Position numbers and translations under genes: made by a program
Part shown: positions 1-7,699 of the stretch, one piece after another
Position numbering within the stretch: position 1 is the stretch's first letter
Layout: each line of letters opens with the position of its first letter
Source of the DNA: Leptospira sp.
GTDB lineage: Bacteria > Spirochaetota > Leptospiria > Leptospirales > Leptospiraceae
Assembly (NCBI GenBank): GCA_009991425.1
Contig: JAACWH010000031.1
Coordinates: 1 to 64,000 of the forward strand
DNA length: 64,000 bases
Direction of reading: 5' to 3'
The notes under the pieces: model-generated
Seen by the model: the letters and a program-made list of their open reading frames with translations, nothing else
Databases searched by the model: none
What the model was told of the DNA's origin: nothing

Positions 1-111
1 AAAAGGTGGCGTAAAAATCGAGACATGACAACACGATGGACAGCAGCTCTCCTATATGCACAAGAGCTTCATTTTAGAAAAATAAAAGGATACCAAATAT
101 TTCAAAATTAA
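1..111 (+). mobile_element. C-terminal end of an insertion-sequence transposase (cut by window edge)
   Basis: Frame 1 is open from the first base to a TAA at 109-111 and reads RRW-like residues (KRWRKNRDMTTRW) and then FRKIKGYQIFQN. An RW...RW...FR+(I/V)KGY ending is what I recall at the C-terminus of mutator/IS256-like transposases; the family call is from memory and weak. Only 36 codons are visible, so intactness cannot be judged. It marks the left limit of the phage-like gene set, as the IS481-type remnant near 62.6-63.1 kb marks the right. Confidence 0.55.
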
Positions 112-274
112 ATTACAATATTGATACACAAGAAATCAATCTTTCTTTCTCAGATTCTAAAACGCCTTTTTTTCCTTTAGATATATCCCCTAATAATGGC
201 ATTCTTTTAACAGATAGATCATCTAACATTTATGCAAGGAAGATAAAATCAAAATTTTGAAATTAAGCAACAAT
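112..274. other. Non-coding stretch between transposase end and phage lysis region
   Basis: No supported gene. A 38-codon minus-strand frame (113-229) starts with ATG but has no Shine-Dalgarno sequence and no recognisable motif. I saw no convincing terminal inverted repeat for the flanking transposase. Confidence 0.4.
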
Positions 275-388
275 TCATCTAATTATTTCAAAATACAAAA
301 GTAGTGCCATAATCACTGATACAGAAACAAAGAATAAGAATTCTTTTCTGATGCCTTTTTTTGACTTAGAATCATTTGATTCGAACAT
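275..388 (-). CDS. Small single-pass membrane protein, 37 aa
   Basis: A short gene preceded by a strong Shine-Dalgarno (AAGGAG, 6 nt before ATG). The product starts MFESNDSKSKKG, then a charged KEF, then one hydrophobic segment (LFFVSVSVIMALLLYF, about residues 17-32) and ends IIR: an N-in, C-out topology. It is the last gene of the minus-strand lysis-type cassette, 22 nt after the lipoprotein gene. Function unknown; a holin-associated or antiholin-like role is only inference from position and topology. Confidence 0.65.
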   Translation of the reverse strand: MFESNDSKSKKGIRKEFLFFVSVSVIMALLLYFEIIR

Positions 389-410
389 AAATTTCTCCTT
401 ATTATATAGC

Positions 411-812
411 CTAAGGAATCCCTAGGCTATATCCGAATACTAAACCCATTAAACCTACAATAGAGTAATCCCTAATTTTGATATATAATGAAGGTTTATA
501 AACATATTGAGGATCTAACCAACAAAAGTTCTTGGATGGACAATATTCTGTTTCTACTAATACCCAATAAGAATCGTAACGAGTTTCCACTACGGTTTTT
601 GCTATTGGATTTTTAGGATCTCTTAGGTATTCCAATTCTGTGAGAAGCTCTTGGATGCACTTAGTTCGATTAGATCCTTTGTATTCTGAACAACCGTTAG
701 TGAAGTTAGGAGTAACTAGTTTTTCCGTGGGTTTAGGAGTAGTTAAACAGTTCACTGAACTTGATAAAATTAAGAATAGACTTAGAATAAATAGAATTAT
801 TGATTTCTTCAT
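411..812 (-). CDS. Predicted lipoprotein, possible outer-membrane spanin-like protein
   Basis: 133 aa. The N-terminus (MKKSIILFILSLFLILSS) is a signal peptide ending in a lipobox-like SVNC, so the mature protein would begin at Cys22. The middle is Cys-containing and soluble, and a second hydrophobic stretch lies near the C-terminus (IVGLMGLVFGYSLG). The ATG overlaps the end of the upstream gene by 4 nt, which indicates translational coupling. A lipoprotein coupled to a single-TM protein next to a peptidoglycan-type peptidase suggests the outer half of a two-component spanin pair. No sequence similarity to known spanins is visible; the lipoprotein call is firmer than the spanin call. Confidence 0.6.
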   Translation of the reverse strand: MKKSIILFILSLFLILSSSVNCLTTPKPTEKLVTPNFTNGCSEYKGSNRTKCIQELLTELEYLRDPKNPIAKTVVETRYDSYWVLVETEYCPSKNFCWLDPQYVYKPSLYIKIRDYSIVGLMGLVFGYSLGIP

Positions 813-1147
813 TTGCTTTTTCCTCCAAATAGTTGATCACAAATGTCTTCAGGGCCACATTCATCAAGAATAGATATCGCACTTCGGTCTTTGACCAAAG
901 CTTTATACGTGCAATCATGTTGATGTTGCCTACAACCTAGCCAAGATTTATCAGATGAGAAATCGGCTTTTGAAAACTTATTAGTGACTTTGCTTTCACT
1001 AGGTTCGAATCGAATGTAATCTTGCAAAACAATCAAAGCAATAACACAGATGATCATATAAATCATAACTCCCCAATGTTGCTTAATTCCTCTCCCAAAA
1101 TCTTTGAGGATCGACTTGATCCCTTCACCATTATTCTTTTGATCCAA
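809..1147 (-). CDS. Single-TM protein, possible inner-membrane spanin-like protein
   Basis: 112 aa. A charged N-terminus (about 25 residues) is followed by one strong TM helix (VMIYMIICVIALIVLQ, about residues 27-43) and a Cys-rich soluble C-terminal part (CRQHQHDC, then CGPEDIC). The topology is N-in/C-out like an i-spanin, but I see no long periplasmic coiled coil, which is atypical. It overlaps its upstream neighbour by 17 nt and its downstream neighbour by 4 nt, so the four genes are co-translated. Alternative: an unrelated membrane protein of the same operon. Confidence 0.5.
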   Translation of the reverse strand: MDQKNNGEGIKSILKDFGRGIKQHWGVMIYMIICVIALIVLQDYIRFEPSESKVTNKFSKADFSSDKSWLGCRQHQHDCTYKALVKDRSAISILDECGPEDICDQLFGGKSK

Positions 1148-1418
1148 TTACTTCTTCTCCTTGTTTGGTTTTTGATTTTGAATAATAAATATTCCATGCT
1201 AGTTCCAAGTAAGGAGCTGCAAAGATCAAGAGTCCAATGCCTGATAAGATGAGAAATGCTGGAAGGTTCTGTCCCAATACCTCTGCATCTGAATTTGTCC
1301 CTTCCAATCGAAGATAGAATTCCCCTACTCCTGAAAAAAAGCAGATGATAAGACCTGGGATTCTAAACCAAATATCTCTAAAAGATATCTCTTCCTTTTT
1401 GTAATATTTCTTTCCCAT
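1131..1418 (-). CDS. Two-TM holin-like membrane protein
   Basis: 95 aa with a basic N-terminus, a first hydrophobic segment about residues 20-36 (IPGLIICFFSGVGEFYL), a loop with acidic residues, a second about 52-78 (FLILSGIGLLIFAAP), and a charged tail ending KQGEEVIGSKE. Small size, two helices and a charged C-terminus fit class II holins, and the gene directly follows the C39-like peptidase gene. No family is recognised from sequence, so the role rests on topology and context. Confidence 0.55.
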   Translation of the reverse strand: MGKKYYKKEEISFRDIWFRIPGLIICFFSGVGEFYLRLEGTNSDAEVLGQNLPAFLILSGIGLLIFAAPYLELAWNIYYSKSKTKQGEEVIGSKE

Positions 1419-2102
1419 TTAATTACCTTTCTTCAATTGAATGAATCCAAACTGTCTTGGCTTATCGATTGGAGAATTTACCATCTCTTTCCAATCATCG
1501 ATAGGAATAACTATCGATTCGCCGTTAGTTTCTTTATAGTTTGTTAAGATATTTCCAAAAGGATCATCGAGGATGAATGCTGAGATTTTCCCTTGGCTAT
1601 CAAGGATATAACCTTTTATTACAACCAAGTGACCTCTGCCAGACGGATACCATGGTTTTATCCAGATCGATGCAATAACAACAAAACCGAAGTCTATGCA
1701 GTCCTTGATGCTCTCTTCTCTTCCTTTGCTATTTCGATAATGAAATTCTAATTTAGATTTAGCTAAAATCTTATTCAGGACTTGCTTGTGGGAATCCCAC
1801 ATGAACCTGTTTTGCTTATTCTTTAAGTTGCTAATTACAAGTAGGTGATATGCAGTTTCATCTAGAGGACTAGTAAGGACACCGCCTTTCCATAAGCTTT
1901 CGGTAAACATTGATCCAGAAGAGATGAAGCATTGAGTAGTTCGGTCAAAAAGCTCGCCTTCCCTTTTATCAAGGTCTTCCACTGGGAAGAGAATTTTTCC
2001 ATTGAAATCTACTACATTCTTTTCATCGATGAAATAGAGTTTTTTGTTGTCTCTTTGGCTTTTATAAGATCCTACGAAATCTGCAATCTTGCGCATAAGC
2101 AT
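1419..2102 (-). CDS. C39-like papain-fold peptidase, probable endolysin
   Basis: 227 aa. The triad typical of C39-like peptidases is visible: Cys58 in TTQCFISSGSM (family pattern QC..TS..M), His158 in GHLVVIKGY and Asp180 in DDPFGN. There is no signal peptide or TM, so the protein would be cytosolic until a holin opens the membrane. It is the first gene of the lysis-type operon and is headed by a CCGATA element 19 nt upstream of its ATG. The likely role is cleavage of peptide cross-bridges in peptidoglycan. C39-like folds also occur in bacteriocin exporters and effectors, but no ABC or TM domain is attached here. No clear Shine-Dalgarno; the second Met (MRKIADF) is an alternative start. Confidence 0.7.
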   Translation of the reverse strand: MLMRKIADFVGSYKSQRDNKKLYFIDEKNVVDFNGKILFPVEDLDKREGELFDRTTQCFISSGSMFTESLWKGGVLTSPLDETAYHLLVISNLKNKQNRFMWDSHKQVLNKILAKSKLEFHYRNSKGREESIKDCIDFGFVVIASIWIKPWYPSGRGHLVVIKGYILDSQGKISAFILDDPFGNILTNYKETNGESIVIPIDDWKEMVNSPIDKPRQFGFIQLKKGN

Positions 2103-2121
2103 ATGATTGCATGGAGGGATT

Positions 2122-2127
2122 TATCGG
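2122..2127 (-). promoter_or_regulatory. CCGATA late-promoter-like element, lysis operon
   Basis: On the minus strand the sequence reads AAAATCCGATAAAT, 19 nt before the ATG of the C39-like gene. It is one of fourteen CCGATA sites at heads of late units in this window. Promoter function is inferred from position only. Confidence 0.5.
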
Positions 2128-2168
2128 ATTTTTCCATGCTAGAAAAAGATATTTTTATTTAAAATGTA

Positions 2169-2708
2169 TTGATATTTTTGAGTAATCTTCGAGAATATTT
2201 ACAAAAGGATATTATTAAAAAATCTATGTATAATTTTAAAATTGGAGATGTTCACTCATTCGGTAAAAATATTGTAGAATTCGCTGGGAATAAATATAAG
2301 ATACATTATATCGTCTTCAAAAGGACTATTGACGAATCATCGAGTGAATTCATTGCTGTTGCGCTAGATTTTGGATATTTTGGAGTTGCATCAGAATTTA
2401 ATGAGGCAGTCAAAATCGTTTTTCATCAAGTTACCGGATTAAAAAACCGTGTAAAATCTAAGAATGAATTCCTTTTCAACATCGAAGGTGTAGATATTGA
2501 AGAATATTGGGAATTATACAGAAAAATTAGCTATATCCATGGAGATTCTGAAATCCAACAAATCGAAAAGCTTGAGACTCAAAATAAAGCTTTGGAAGAA
2601 AATGAACGAGAACTTATCGAAGAAATTTTCTCGCACAGAATAACTATAGATATGCTTCAAAAGGCTCTCGAAGTTGAATCCTCAAAATCTCCCACCAGAA
2701 CGACTTGA
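2169..2708 (+). CDS. HicB-like protein with C-terminal coiled coil
   Basis: 179 aa if the TTG at 2169 is used; the first ATG is 19 codons later (MYNFKIGD) and neither has a good Shine-Dalgarno. About residues 45-85 (YIVFKRT..., then EFIAVALDFGYFGVAS and a downstream EA) match the pattern of HicB antitoxin N-terminal domains: beta strands, a 'D/E-L-x-x-x-G' turn and a helix starting with EA. The C-terminal third (EIQQIEKLETQNKALEEN) is a coiled coil instead of the usual DNA-binding domain. It is followed by an overlapping HicA-like gene. The gene sits alone on the plus strand between minus-strand operons, as accessory (moron-like) genes often do. Similarity is by eye. Confidence 0.5.
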   Translation: MIFLSNLREYLQKDIIKKSMYNFKIGDVHSFGKNIVEFAGNKYKIHYIVFKRTIDESSSEFIAVALDFGYFGVASEFNEAVKIVFHQVTGLKNRVKSKNEFLFNIEGVDIEEYWELYRKISYIHGDSEIQQIEKLETQNKALEENERELIEEIFSHRITIDMLQKALEVESSKSPTRTT

Positions 2709-2961
2709 TTATAGTAAGGTTATTGAAAAGCTTATTAATAATTTTCCTGGTCTACAAGAAAAGGAAGAGAGTAAGCTAAAACTAGGTGGTTCAGATTCCT
2801 TTACAATTATAGTAATTAACATTCCAGGATTCCAATATACACTGCCTATAGCTAAATATTCAAATAATTCAGTTATTAGAAAGTCTTTCGAGGGCATAGC
2901 TAAAAAAATTAGAATTGATATTGAAGAGTTTGATAGAGATTGTGCGTTCCAAGATAATTGA
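2674..2961 (+). CDS. HicA-like protein lacking the usual catalytic histidine
   Basis: 95 aa starting at TTG, overlapping the HicB-like gene by 35 nt in another frame. The layout matches HicA mRNA interferases: an N-terminal helix (YSKVIEKLINNF), a strand with LGGSDSF where HicA has GSHxxF, then YTLPIAKYSNNSVIRKSF and a final helix with IEEF. The catalytic His of HicA would be Asp here, so RNase activity is doubtful. Antitoxin-first order matches many hicBA variants. It could also be an unrelated small alpha/beta protein. It ends 5 nt before the convergent DUF551 gene. Confidence 0.45.
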   Translation: MNPQNLPPERLDYSKVIEKLINNFPGLQEKEESKLKLGGSDSFTIIVINIPGFQYTLPIAKYSNNSVIRKSFEGIAKKIRIDIEEFDRDCAFQDN

Positions 2962-2966
2962 AATAT

Positions 2967-3179
2967 TCAATCAGGCAAACCTGGGATTTCCATCCAATGT
3001 GTTATCCTCATAATGTGATTAGGGTTATTAATACCTTTCCATCCTTCAAAGAGAAAGGTTGCGTGAGGATCAATATAGAAAACCATTCTATTTTTTATCT
3101 TACTTGAAAGATTTTCAACTACAGTCAAATACTCATTAGGTTCAGGTGGAAGTTGATCTTTTACTGAAATCCATTTCAT
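2967..3179 (-). CDS. DUF551-family protein
   Basis: 70 aa. It begins MKWISVKDQLPPEPNEYL and ends with ITHWMEIPGLPD. The WIS+xxLP start and the xTHWMPLPxPP end are the hallmarks of DUF551, a very common small phage protein of unknown function. The lysine-rich middle is unremarkable. Its start codon abuts the stop of the upstream neck-like gene. It is the last gene of the operon that starts at 7526. Confidence 0.85.
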   Translation of the reverse strand: MKWISVKDQLPPEPNEYLTVVENLSSKIKNRMVFYIDPHATFLFEGWKGINNPNHIMRITHWMEIPGLPD

Positions 3180-4105
3180 TAGAGTGCTCCGAACTTTATT
3201 CCAGAGTATCTACCTTTCGATTGCTTCCACCAATCTTTAATTTCATCGCTTAACTGCTTTATCCTAGCACCAAAGAAAGCTGAAGTGGCCGACATGGTGG
3301 TTCCTAACGATTCATGAACAACTCCAACTGATGTTGAGAAGTTGGCCACCCCTCCTATTATCCCATCACCAAAAGAGGACATTACACAAATTGTAAAGAA
3401 CTTAGTTATTATCTCTTTAAGCTCTCTAGGAACTCTATTTGCATGATCGTATCCGGTAGTGTAATCTATTTGGTAAGCAGATGGAAAACCTTGATTCGAT
3501 CCTAGTCCTCTCCATGCTTGAAGTCCAATAGTTTGAGGCGCTAAATTTGCCCAAGGAGTCCGAACAAAGACCGCTTCGAGTAATCCCATTTTATATTTAG
3601 GAGTCATTCTCTCTTTTAAATCAATTAATGTTGATCCTGTCCAAGGAGATTGCAATATCCATTTATGAACTCTTGCCACGTTCTTTCTTCTTAGTCTAAC
3701 GAGAAATCGAGATGATTTTGTTGCATCGAAATCATAAAGATCTTCCCATTCCGCAAAGTCTTCAATCATCCCATCTGGAGATAGATCAATTCTTCCTTGG
3801 GAATAAGCAGTAGGTCGATGTCTCCATAACCTTGGATAAATATCCCATTCAATTTGATCTTGAAAAGAAAGAACTGTTTGATCGATCCAATTCTTTAATT
3901 GGAAGTTTTCCAGCTGAGTACCTCTGGTAGTCATCAAAGGTTCATTGCCAAGAAACATGATACGACGTGCTTCATCTGGATGAAATAAGCATCCCCATTT
4001 GGGAGGTATTGGATCTTTAGCCTTTTCTGGATATACTTTGATTGCTAGATCCGAATAGCTATAATCCTCGATTTGGGAATTTAACTGACCTTCGTAGCCA
4101 TTCAT
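3179..4105 (-). CDS. Virion protein, probable neck/head-tail connector-like
   Basis: 308 aa. The C-terminal third has a pattern I recognise from uncharacterised structural proteins of large tailed phages: an IDYTTGYD motif, then RVPRELKEIITKF, then GDGIIGGVANFSTSVG with Ser/Thr-rich ESLGTTMSATSAFFGARI, and a final basic helix ending YSGIKFGAL. Such proteins are usually listed as head-tail connector or virion structural proteins. Four-base overlaps on both sides place it in one translational unit with a fibre gene. No enzymatic motif is seen. The exact position in the particle is not established. Confidence 0.5.
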   Translation of the reverse strand: MNGYEGQLNSQIEDYSYSDLAIKVYPEKAKDPIPPKWGCLFHPDEARRIMFLGNEPLMTTRGTQLENFQLKNWIDQTVLSFQDQIEWDIYPRLWRHRPTAYSQGRIDLSPDGMIEDFAEWEDLYDFDATKSSRFLVRLRRKNVARVHKWILQSPWTGSTLIDLKERMTPKYKMGLLEAVFVRTPWANLAPQTIGLQAWRGLGSNQGFPSAYQIDYTTGYDHANRVPRELKEIITKFFTICVMSSFGDGIIGGVANFSTSVGVVHESLGTTMSATSAFFGARIKQLSDEIKDWWKQSKGRYSGIKFGAL

Positions 4106-4653
4106 TGATTATACTCCGAAGATAATTGATTAAAACCAAGGTAAGATTCAATTCTATTTCGAAAGTCTTTCAATCTCAAAGGTGTTAAAATTATATCATC
4201 TAAATTTGATAGAGGAATGTTTTTGATTTCATTGATAGCCAAGTACAGAGATCCTGTTTTTAAAGCATTAATCACCTTACTTGTTTTCTCAATTACTTGG
4301 TCAGTTATTCCTAGTTGTAAAATCCCAAGTGAAATACTATCAGCTGAAAAATCTATTATTAAACTTTCACCAAATTCAATAGCTTTTTTAACAGCTTCTT
4401 TAATTTTTGCTTTTTCTATTGATGAATCTACATTAGAATTTGAAATCAAAGATTGAATTTTTGAAATTTGGATTTCAGATAATTCTTCCTTTGTCATTAT
4501 TCTTAGAGTATTTTCAAATACATAACAACCTATAAACAAATCTGGATATAGTCTTGTAATTTCGATAGCTATTTGATTCACATCCGAAGTAGAAACCAAA
4601 TCAAAAGATCTTGAATATCCTGTGGTTGATTCTTTAATTAAACTTTCATTCAC
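4102..4653 (-). CDS. Phage structural-operon protein of unknown function
   Basis: 183 aa, not recognised. Alternating alpha/beta pattern, no TM, no Cys cluster. It overlaps the fibre gene by 8 nt upstream and the connector-like gene by 4 nt downstream, so it is made with them and is probably a tail or neck assembly component. The helical middle (IEKAKIKEAVKKAIEFG) may be a coiled coil. Confidence 0.55.
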   Translation of the reverse strand: MNESLIKESTTGYSRSFDLVSTSDVNQIAIEITRLYPDLFIGCYVFENTLRIMTKEELSEIQISKIQSLISNSNVDSSIEKAKIKEAVKKAIEFGESLIIDFSADSISLGILQLGITDQVIEKTSKVINALKTGSLYLAINEIKNIPLSNLDDIILTPLRLKDFRNRIESYLGFNQLSSEYNQ

Positions 4654-5872
4654 TTATTTTTCTCACTTTAAAGATTTTCTCCCAGGACTCATAATTCCCA
4701 TTACGTCCAGTTCTTCGTGCTTCGATTTGAAGAAAACCGGGCTCATTAAATTGTTGCTTTAAAGATAAATATTTAAAACAACTTCGGTTAGAGTCTCTTA
4801 ACAAGTAAGATATTTCGGATTCTGGTATCGGAACTCCATTAAATACCAACCGATGAGAGTGAGTTCGATTACTTGATGACGTTCTTGAATATGCTATAAA
4901 CTCTATCTCATATAAACCTTGAGTTTGAATTGGAATCCCTAATAAGGGAATGATTGTCCAAATATTTTGAGCAGAGAGGATAAACTGAGAGTTATTGAAT
5001 TGTATTTCTAAATTCCTATCAGGTGGATCAATGAAAATGATTCCACTTCCAGAAGGATCGACAGCTAATAGTTTCCCTTGTTGCCAACTAAAGGAACTTG
5101 GAGTATCTGGTAGCTCTAGAAAATTCTTTGGTATATTAGCTAAGGCATTTTCGACTCCTTCTATATATTGAATAAGATTTGCAAGATCACTTTGAAATTC
5201 ATTTCTAATACCCGAATCTTCTTGAACTCTTGTTTGTGATTCATTTTCCAATTGCTGAGAAAGATTATTTAATTGTGTTATCAAAGATGAAATCTGGTCG
5301 TTTAACGATTGAATTCCTGATTCTCTACTTTGCTCTTCAGACTCTATTAAACTTTCTAAATTTGTCTTTAATTCTTCGATTGCTAGATGAACAGCTCTTT
5401 GAGATGCCCCTCTTTGTATTTCTGAAGGATTTATAGAATTTTGAATGGAAGCAAGTCTTGCTCTAGAATCAGTGAAATATCTATTTGAGCCTTCAGCTAA
5501 ATTTGAAGTCGTCTTTGTAGAAAATAGATTTGTTAGGTTAAGAGATAAAGAATTTAATTGATTTTGTAGTTTCCCTAATGCCGTGATTAATGCATCTCCA
5601 TTCTGTATGGAGCCACTAAGATTTAAATTTAGGCCATGAAGAAGAGAATCAATAACCTCAGCATCTGTATCTAATCCAACTTTTATAATTTCATTGGGAC
5701 TTATTTGAATTAATATTTTTTGATCAATATCAAATACAATAACTGGCTTGGAAACTAAATCCTGAATAGCTTTTAGATCTAGATTTTTAACTTCTGGGAA
5801 GATAGTCTCTTGTTGAAAAACTGCATTTTTTATTCTAATTGGTAAGTATACCTCTGGGAATTTTCTCGACAT
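4646..5872 (-). CDS. Tail fibre protein (short fibre with coiled-coil shaft)
   Basis: 408 aa. Residues about 120-160 carry the fibre motif LAEGSNRYFTDSRARLAS followed by ASQRAVHLAIEELK, also present in the longer fibre at 11251-12990. A long coiled-coil/heptad region follows (LNDQISSLITQLNNLSQQLEN). The C-terminal ~150 residues look like a beta-rich head domain (SWQQGKLLAVDPSGSGIIF, then a jelly-roll-like alternation), likely the receptor-contacting part. The product should be a trimeric, externally displayed adhesin. Its ATG overlaps the stop of the upstream gene by 1 nt. Confidence 0.75.
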   Translation of the reverse strand: MSRKFPEVYLPIRIKNAVFQQETIFPEVKNLDLKAIQDLVSKPVIVFDIDQKILIQISPNEIIKVGLDTDAEVIDSLLHGLNLNLSGSIQNGDALITALGKLQNQLNSLSLNLTNLFSTKTTSNLAEGSNRYFTDSRARLASIQNSINPSEIQRGASQRAVHLAIEELKTNLESLIESEEQSRESGIQSLNDQISSLITQLNNLSQQLENESQTRVQEDSGIRNEFQSDLANLIQYIEGVENALANIPKNFLELPDTPSSFSWQQGKLLAVDPSGSGIIFIDPPDRNLEIQFNNSQFILSAQNIWTIIPLLGIPIQTQGLYEIEFIAYSRTSSSNRTHSHRLVFNGVPIPESEISYLLRDSNRSCFKYLSLKQQFNEPGFLQIEARRTGRNGNYESWEKIFKVRKISE

Positions 5873-7218
5873 TATGTATTCCTTGACTCTTTTTCTTTTT
5901 CAAGAGTTTCATAAAGAAGAGACTTAGCAAAATGCAATTGCTCTAAAGGAAACTCATAAGTCTTTCCAGAAGTTAACATTGCAAATACCGATTTCCCATC
6001 TTCCGCTATTCTTTGAACTTCAGCTAACATCCCACCTACATTTACTTTACCTTGAGCATACACTCTCATAATGATTCCAGGTTTAGGAAGCTGTGGACCA
6101 GATCCGAATACTCTCCTTTGCTCTTTAGCTTTATTTTCAAATTCTTTATGACGTTTGGTGATCTCTTCGATTTTCTTTTTATCTTCTTCAGAATGATTGA
6201 GATGAGATATCTTCTTTCGTTGAGTTTTAGCCTCTTCCCTTTTCTTTTCAATGGGAGTTTGAACCTCGTTTGGTCGAACCCATTTTGTTTGTCTTCTACC
6301 TCGAGAATCAATAATTTGCTTTTTGACCAAACCTTGTCTAGGTGTAGATCCGTTAGATATTAAAGGTTTGGGTTTTGAATTTCCTCCAAATCCTAAGAAT
6401 CCTTTTGATATTTCCTTATCATTGCCCATTGTATTATCCTGTTTTTTACTTGCTTTAATTGCCCATTGGTATAGCTTTTCTTTAGGGAGCTTTTCCCCTC
6501 CCCCCTGCTTTGTGAGTTGGTGTGGATCGAGGGGATTGGCAACCTTTTTAATAAGATCGCCCTCAATCAAATGATGGTCGTAGTGATATAACTCTACAAC
6601 ATTGTTCATTTTCCTTAACACGAATCTTATGAAGTATTCCTTTCCATTGAGTCTACTTTTTACCCCTCTATTTTCAAAAAATTCTATATTGAATTTATTT
6701 TTAATATTAGGCTCTCGATATAAAAAAATTGACTTATAGATTAGTCTAGGGATATCTTCGATGATCTGAAGACCAAGAGTATCAGCTGAATGCGAAAGGA
6801 TTTTGTGGAATCCTTTTGTTGAAAATGCAACCCTTCTTCCATCTGGTAAAACTGCTCCCTTATCTTTTAAATTAAAGAAAAGAATTTTTACTTTAGCATT
6901 GATTTCTTTTCGGTCAAGGTTGCCAAAATCAACTGGCTCAGAAACATCTACAGGCTCCATTTCCAAAAGTAATTTCAGTCTCTCAGAATCACTGAGATCA
7001 CTTTCGGATTTGGTTCTTCCACCAACCTTCTCCGGAAATTCAGGATTATCAGGATTATGACTTGGTATCCTTCCGATCTGACGGTATGGCTCAACGAAAC
7101 CACGATCATTCATCCATCGGCTTCCATCTTTTCGGTACCAATTTCCTTTGTTGATATCTATATCTTTCTTTCGTTTAGAAATAGATAATAAAACTTGCTC
7201 TCGAACTTTATTCATCAA
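5872..7218 (-). CDS. Putative BECR-fold nuclease/SH3-like barrel protein of polyvalent type
   Basis: 448 aa, cytosolic. Residues about 115-215 (LPDGRRVAFSTKGFHKILSH, then a strand-rich part with KEYFIRFVLRK and ELYHYD) resemble the phage barnase/EndoU/colicin E5-D/RelE-like (PBECR/LPD3-type) domains of polyvalent proteins. The middle is basic and low-complexity, with a RGRRQTKWVRPNE segment similar to one near the N-terminus of the 2020-aa protein. The last ~70 residues (GIIMRVYAQGKVNVGGM...) look like an SH3/KOW-type barrel. It lies between a fibre gene and a small virion-type gene, so it may be packaged and ejected. Toxin or anti-host RNase function is inference from domain resemblance. Confidence 0.5.
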   Translation of the reverse strand: MMNKVREQVLLSISKRKKDIDINKGNWYRKDGSRWMNDRGFVEPYRQIGRIPSHNPDNPEFPEKVGGRTKSESDLSDSERLKLLLEMEPVDVSEPVDFGNLDRKEINAKVKILFFNLKDKGAVLPDGRRVAFSTKGFHKILSHSADTLGLQIIEDIPRLIYKSIFLYREPNIKNKFNIEFFENRGVKSRLNGKEYFIRFVLRKMNNVVELYHYDHHLIEGDLIKKVANPLDPHQLTKQGGGEKLPKEKLYQWAIKASKKQDNTMGNDKEISKGFLGFGGNSKPKPLISNGSTPRQGLVKKQIIDSRGRRQTKWVRPNEVQTPIEKKREEAKTQRKKISHLNHSEEDKKKIEEITKRHKEFENKAKEQRRVFGSGPQLPKPGIIMRVYAQGKVNVGGMLAEVQRIAEDGKSVFAMLTSGKTYEFPLEQLHFAKSLLYETLEKEKESRNT

Positions 7219-7229
7219 TTGACTAGGTG

Positions 7230-7526
7230 TTAGAATTCAGATGCCGAAGACCAAAATCCCATAATATCTTGAACCCCGGTCATAGACTGAATAGAGTCAA
7301 AACACAATGGAATGTAGAATTGCTCAGTTCCATTACCTGAAACTGTTCTTATTCTTTCTTCAGGATCTTTCGAGTTACCCTTTCCATTGATGGTCCAAGA
7401 TCCAGTTGCTCTAACTCTTGTGATGTAATAGATTCTTTTGGGATCGTTTAAAGGTAAATTTCCTGGTCTAGTGAACTGATTTTGGAATTTAAGTAGTTCA
7501 TAATCTTGAAGAGTGATTGATTTCAT
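7230..7526 (-). CDS. Small phage protein of unknown function, first gene of the fibre operon
   Basis: 98 aa, not recognised; no TM. The sequence contains TRVRATGSWTINGKGNSKDP and FDSIQSMTGVQDIMGFW, suggesting a compact beta-sandwich protein, possibly a virion accessory. It is the first gene of the minus-strand operon 7526 to 2967 and is headed by a CCGATA element 25 nt upstream of its ATG. The leader has only a weak GGA before the start. Confidence 0.6.
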   Translation of the reverse strand: MKSITLQDYELLKFQNQFTRPGNLPLNDPKRIYYITRVRATGSWTINGKGNSKDPEERIRTVSGNGTEQFYIPLCFDSIQSMTGVQDIMGFWSSASEF

Positions 7527-7551
7527 TCCATAAATTTAAGCTGAATTGAAA

Positions 7552-7557
7552 TATCGG
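7552..7557 (-). promoter_or_regulatory. CCGATA late-promoter-like element, fibre/connector operon
   Basis: The minus strand reads TTTTTTCCGATATTTC; 25 nt separate the core from the ATG at 7526. It is one arm of a perfect 11-bp inverted repeat with the plus-strand copy at 7575-7585. Confidence 0.55.
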
Positions 7558-7579
7558 AAAAAACTATCCATAGATTTTT

Positions 7580-7585
7580 CCGATA
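7580..7585 (+). promoter_or_regulatory. CCGATA element, distal upstream of portal gene
   Basis: The plus strand reads TTTTTCCGATACGACC, 114 nt before the portal ATG. It may be a second portal promoter or the second half of a dyad-bound regulator site. Confidence 0.35.
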
Positions 7586-7668
7586 CGACCTTGCGAGAAA
7601 ATAGGGTTTTGCAGGGTTTTTCCGTTTTTTCCGCTTAGAAAGATGAAAATTCAATCTAAAAATTCCAA

Positions 7669-7674
7669 CCGATA
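7669..7674 (+). promoter_or_regulatory. CCGATA late-promoter-like element, portal gene
   Basis: The plus strand reads TTCCAACCGATAAAAAAG; 25 nt lie between the core and the ATG at 7700. The leader shows no Shine-Dalgarno. Confidence 0.55.
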
Positions 7675-7699
7675 AAAAAGCATCTGTTATATTGAACGC

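Larger units (their letters stand above)
7552..7585. repeat. Perfect 11-bp inverted repeat made of two opposed CCGATA elements
   Basis: TATCGGAAAAA (7552-7562) and TTTTTCCGATA (7575-7585) are separated by 12 nt in the gap between divergent genes 7526 (-) and 7700 (+). No T-run follows on either side, so it is not a typical terminator. It looks like a divergent control site. Confidence 0.6.

Noticed and set aside
113..229. 38-codon minus-strand frame near the left end
   Set aside because: ATG without ribosome binding site; no motif; weak protein-like character.
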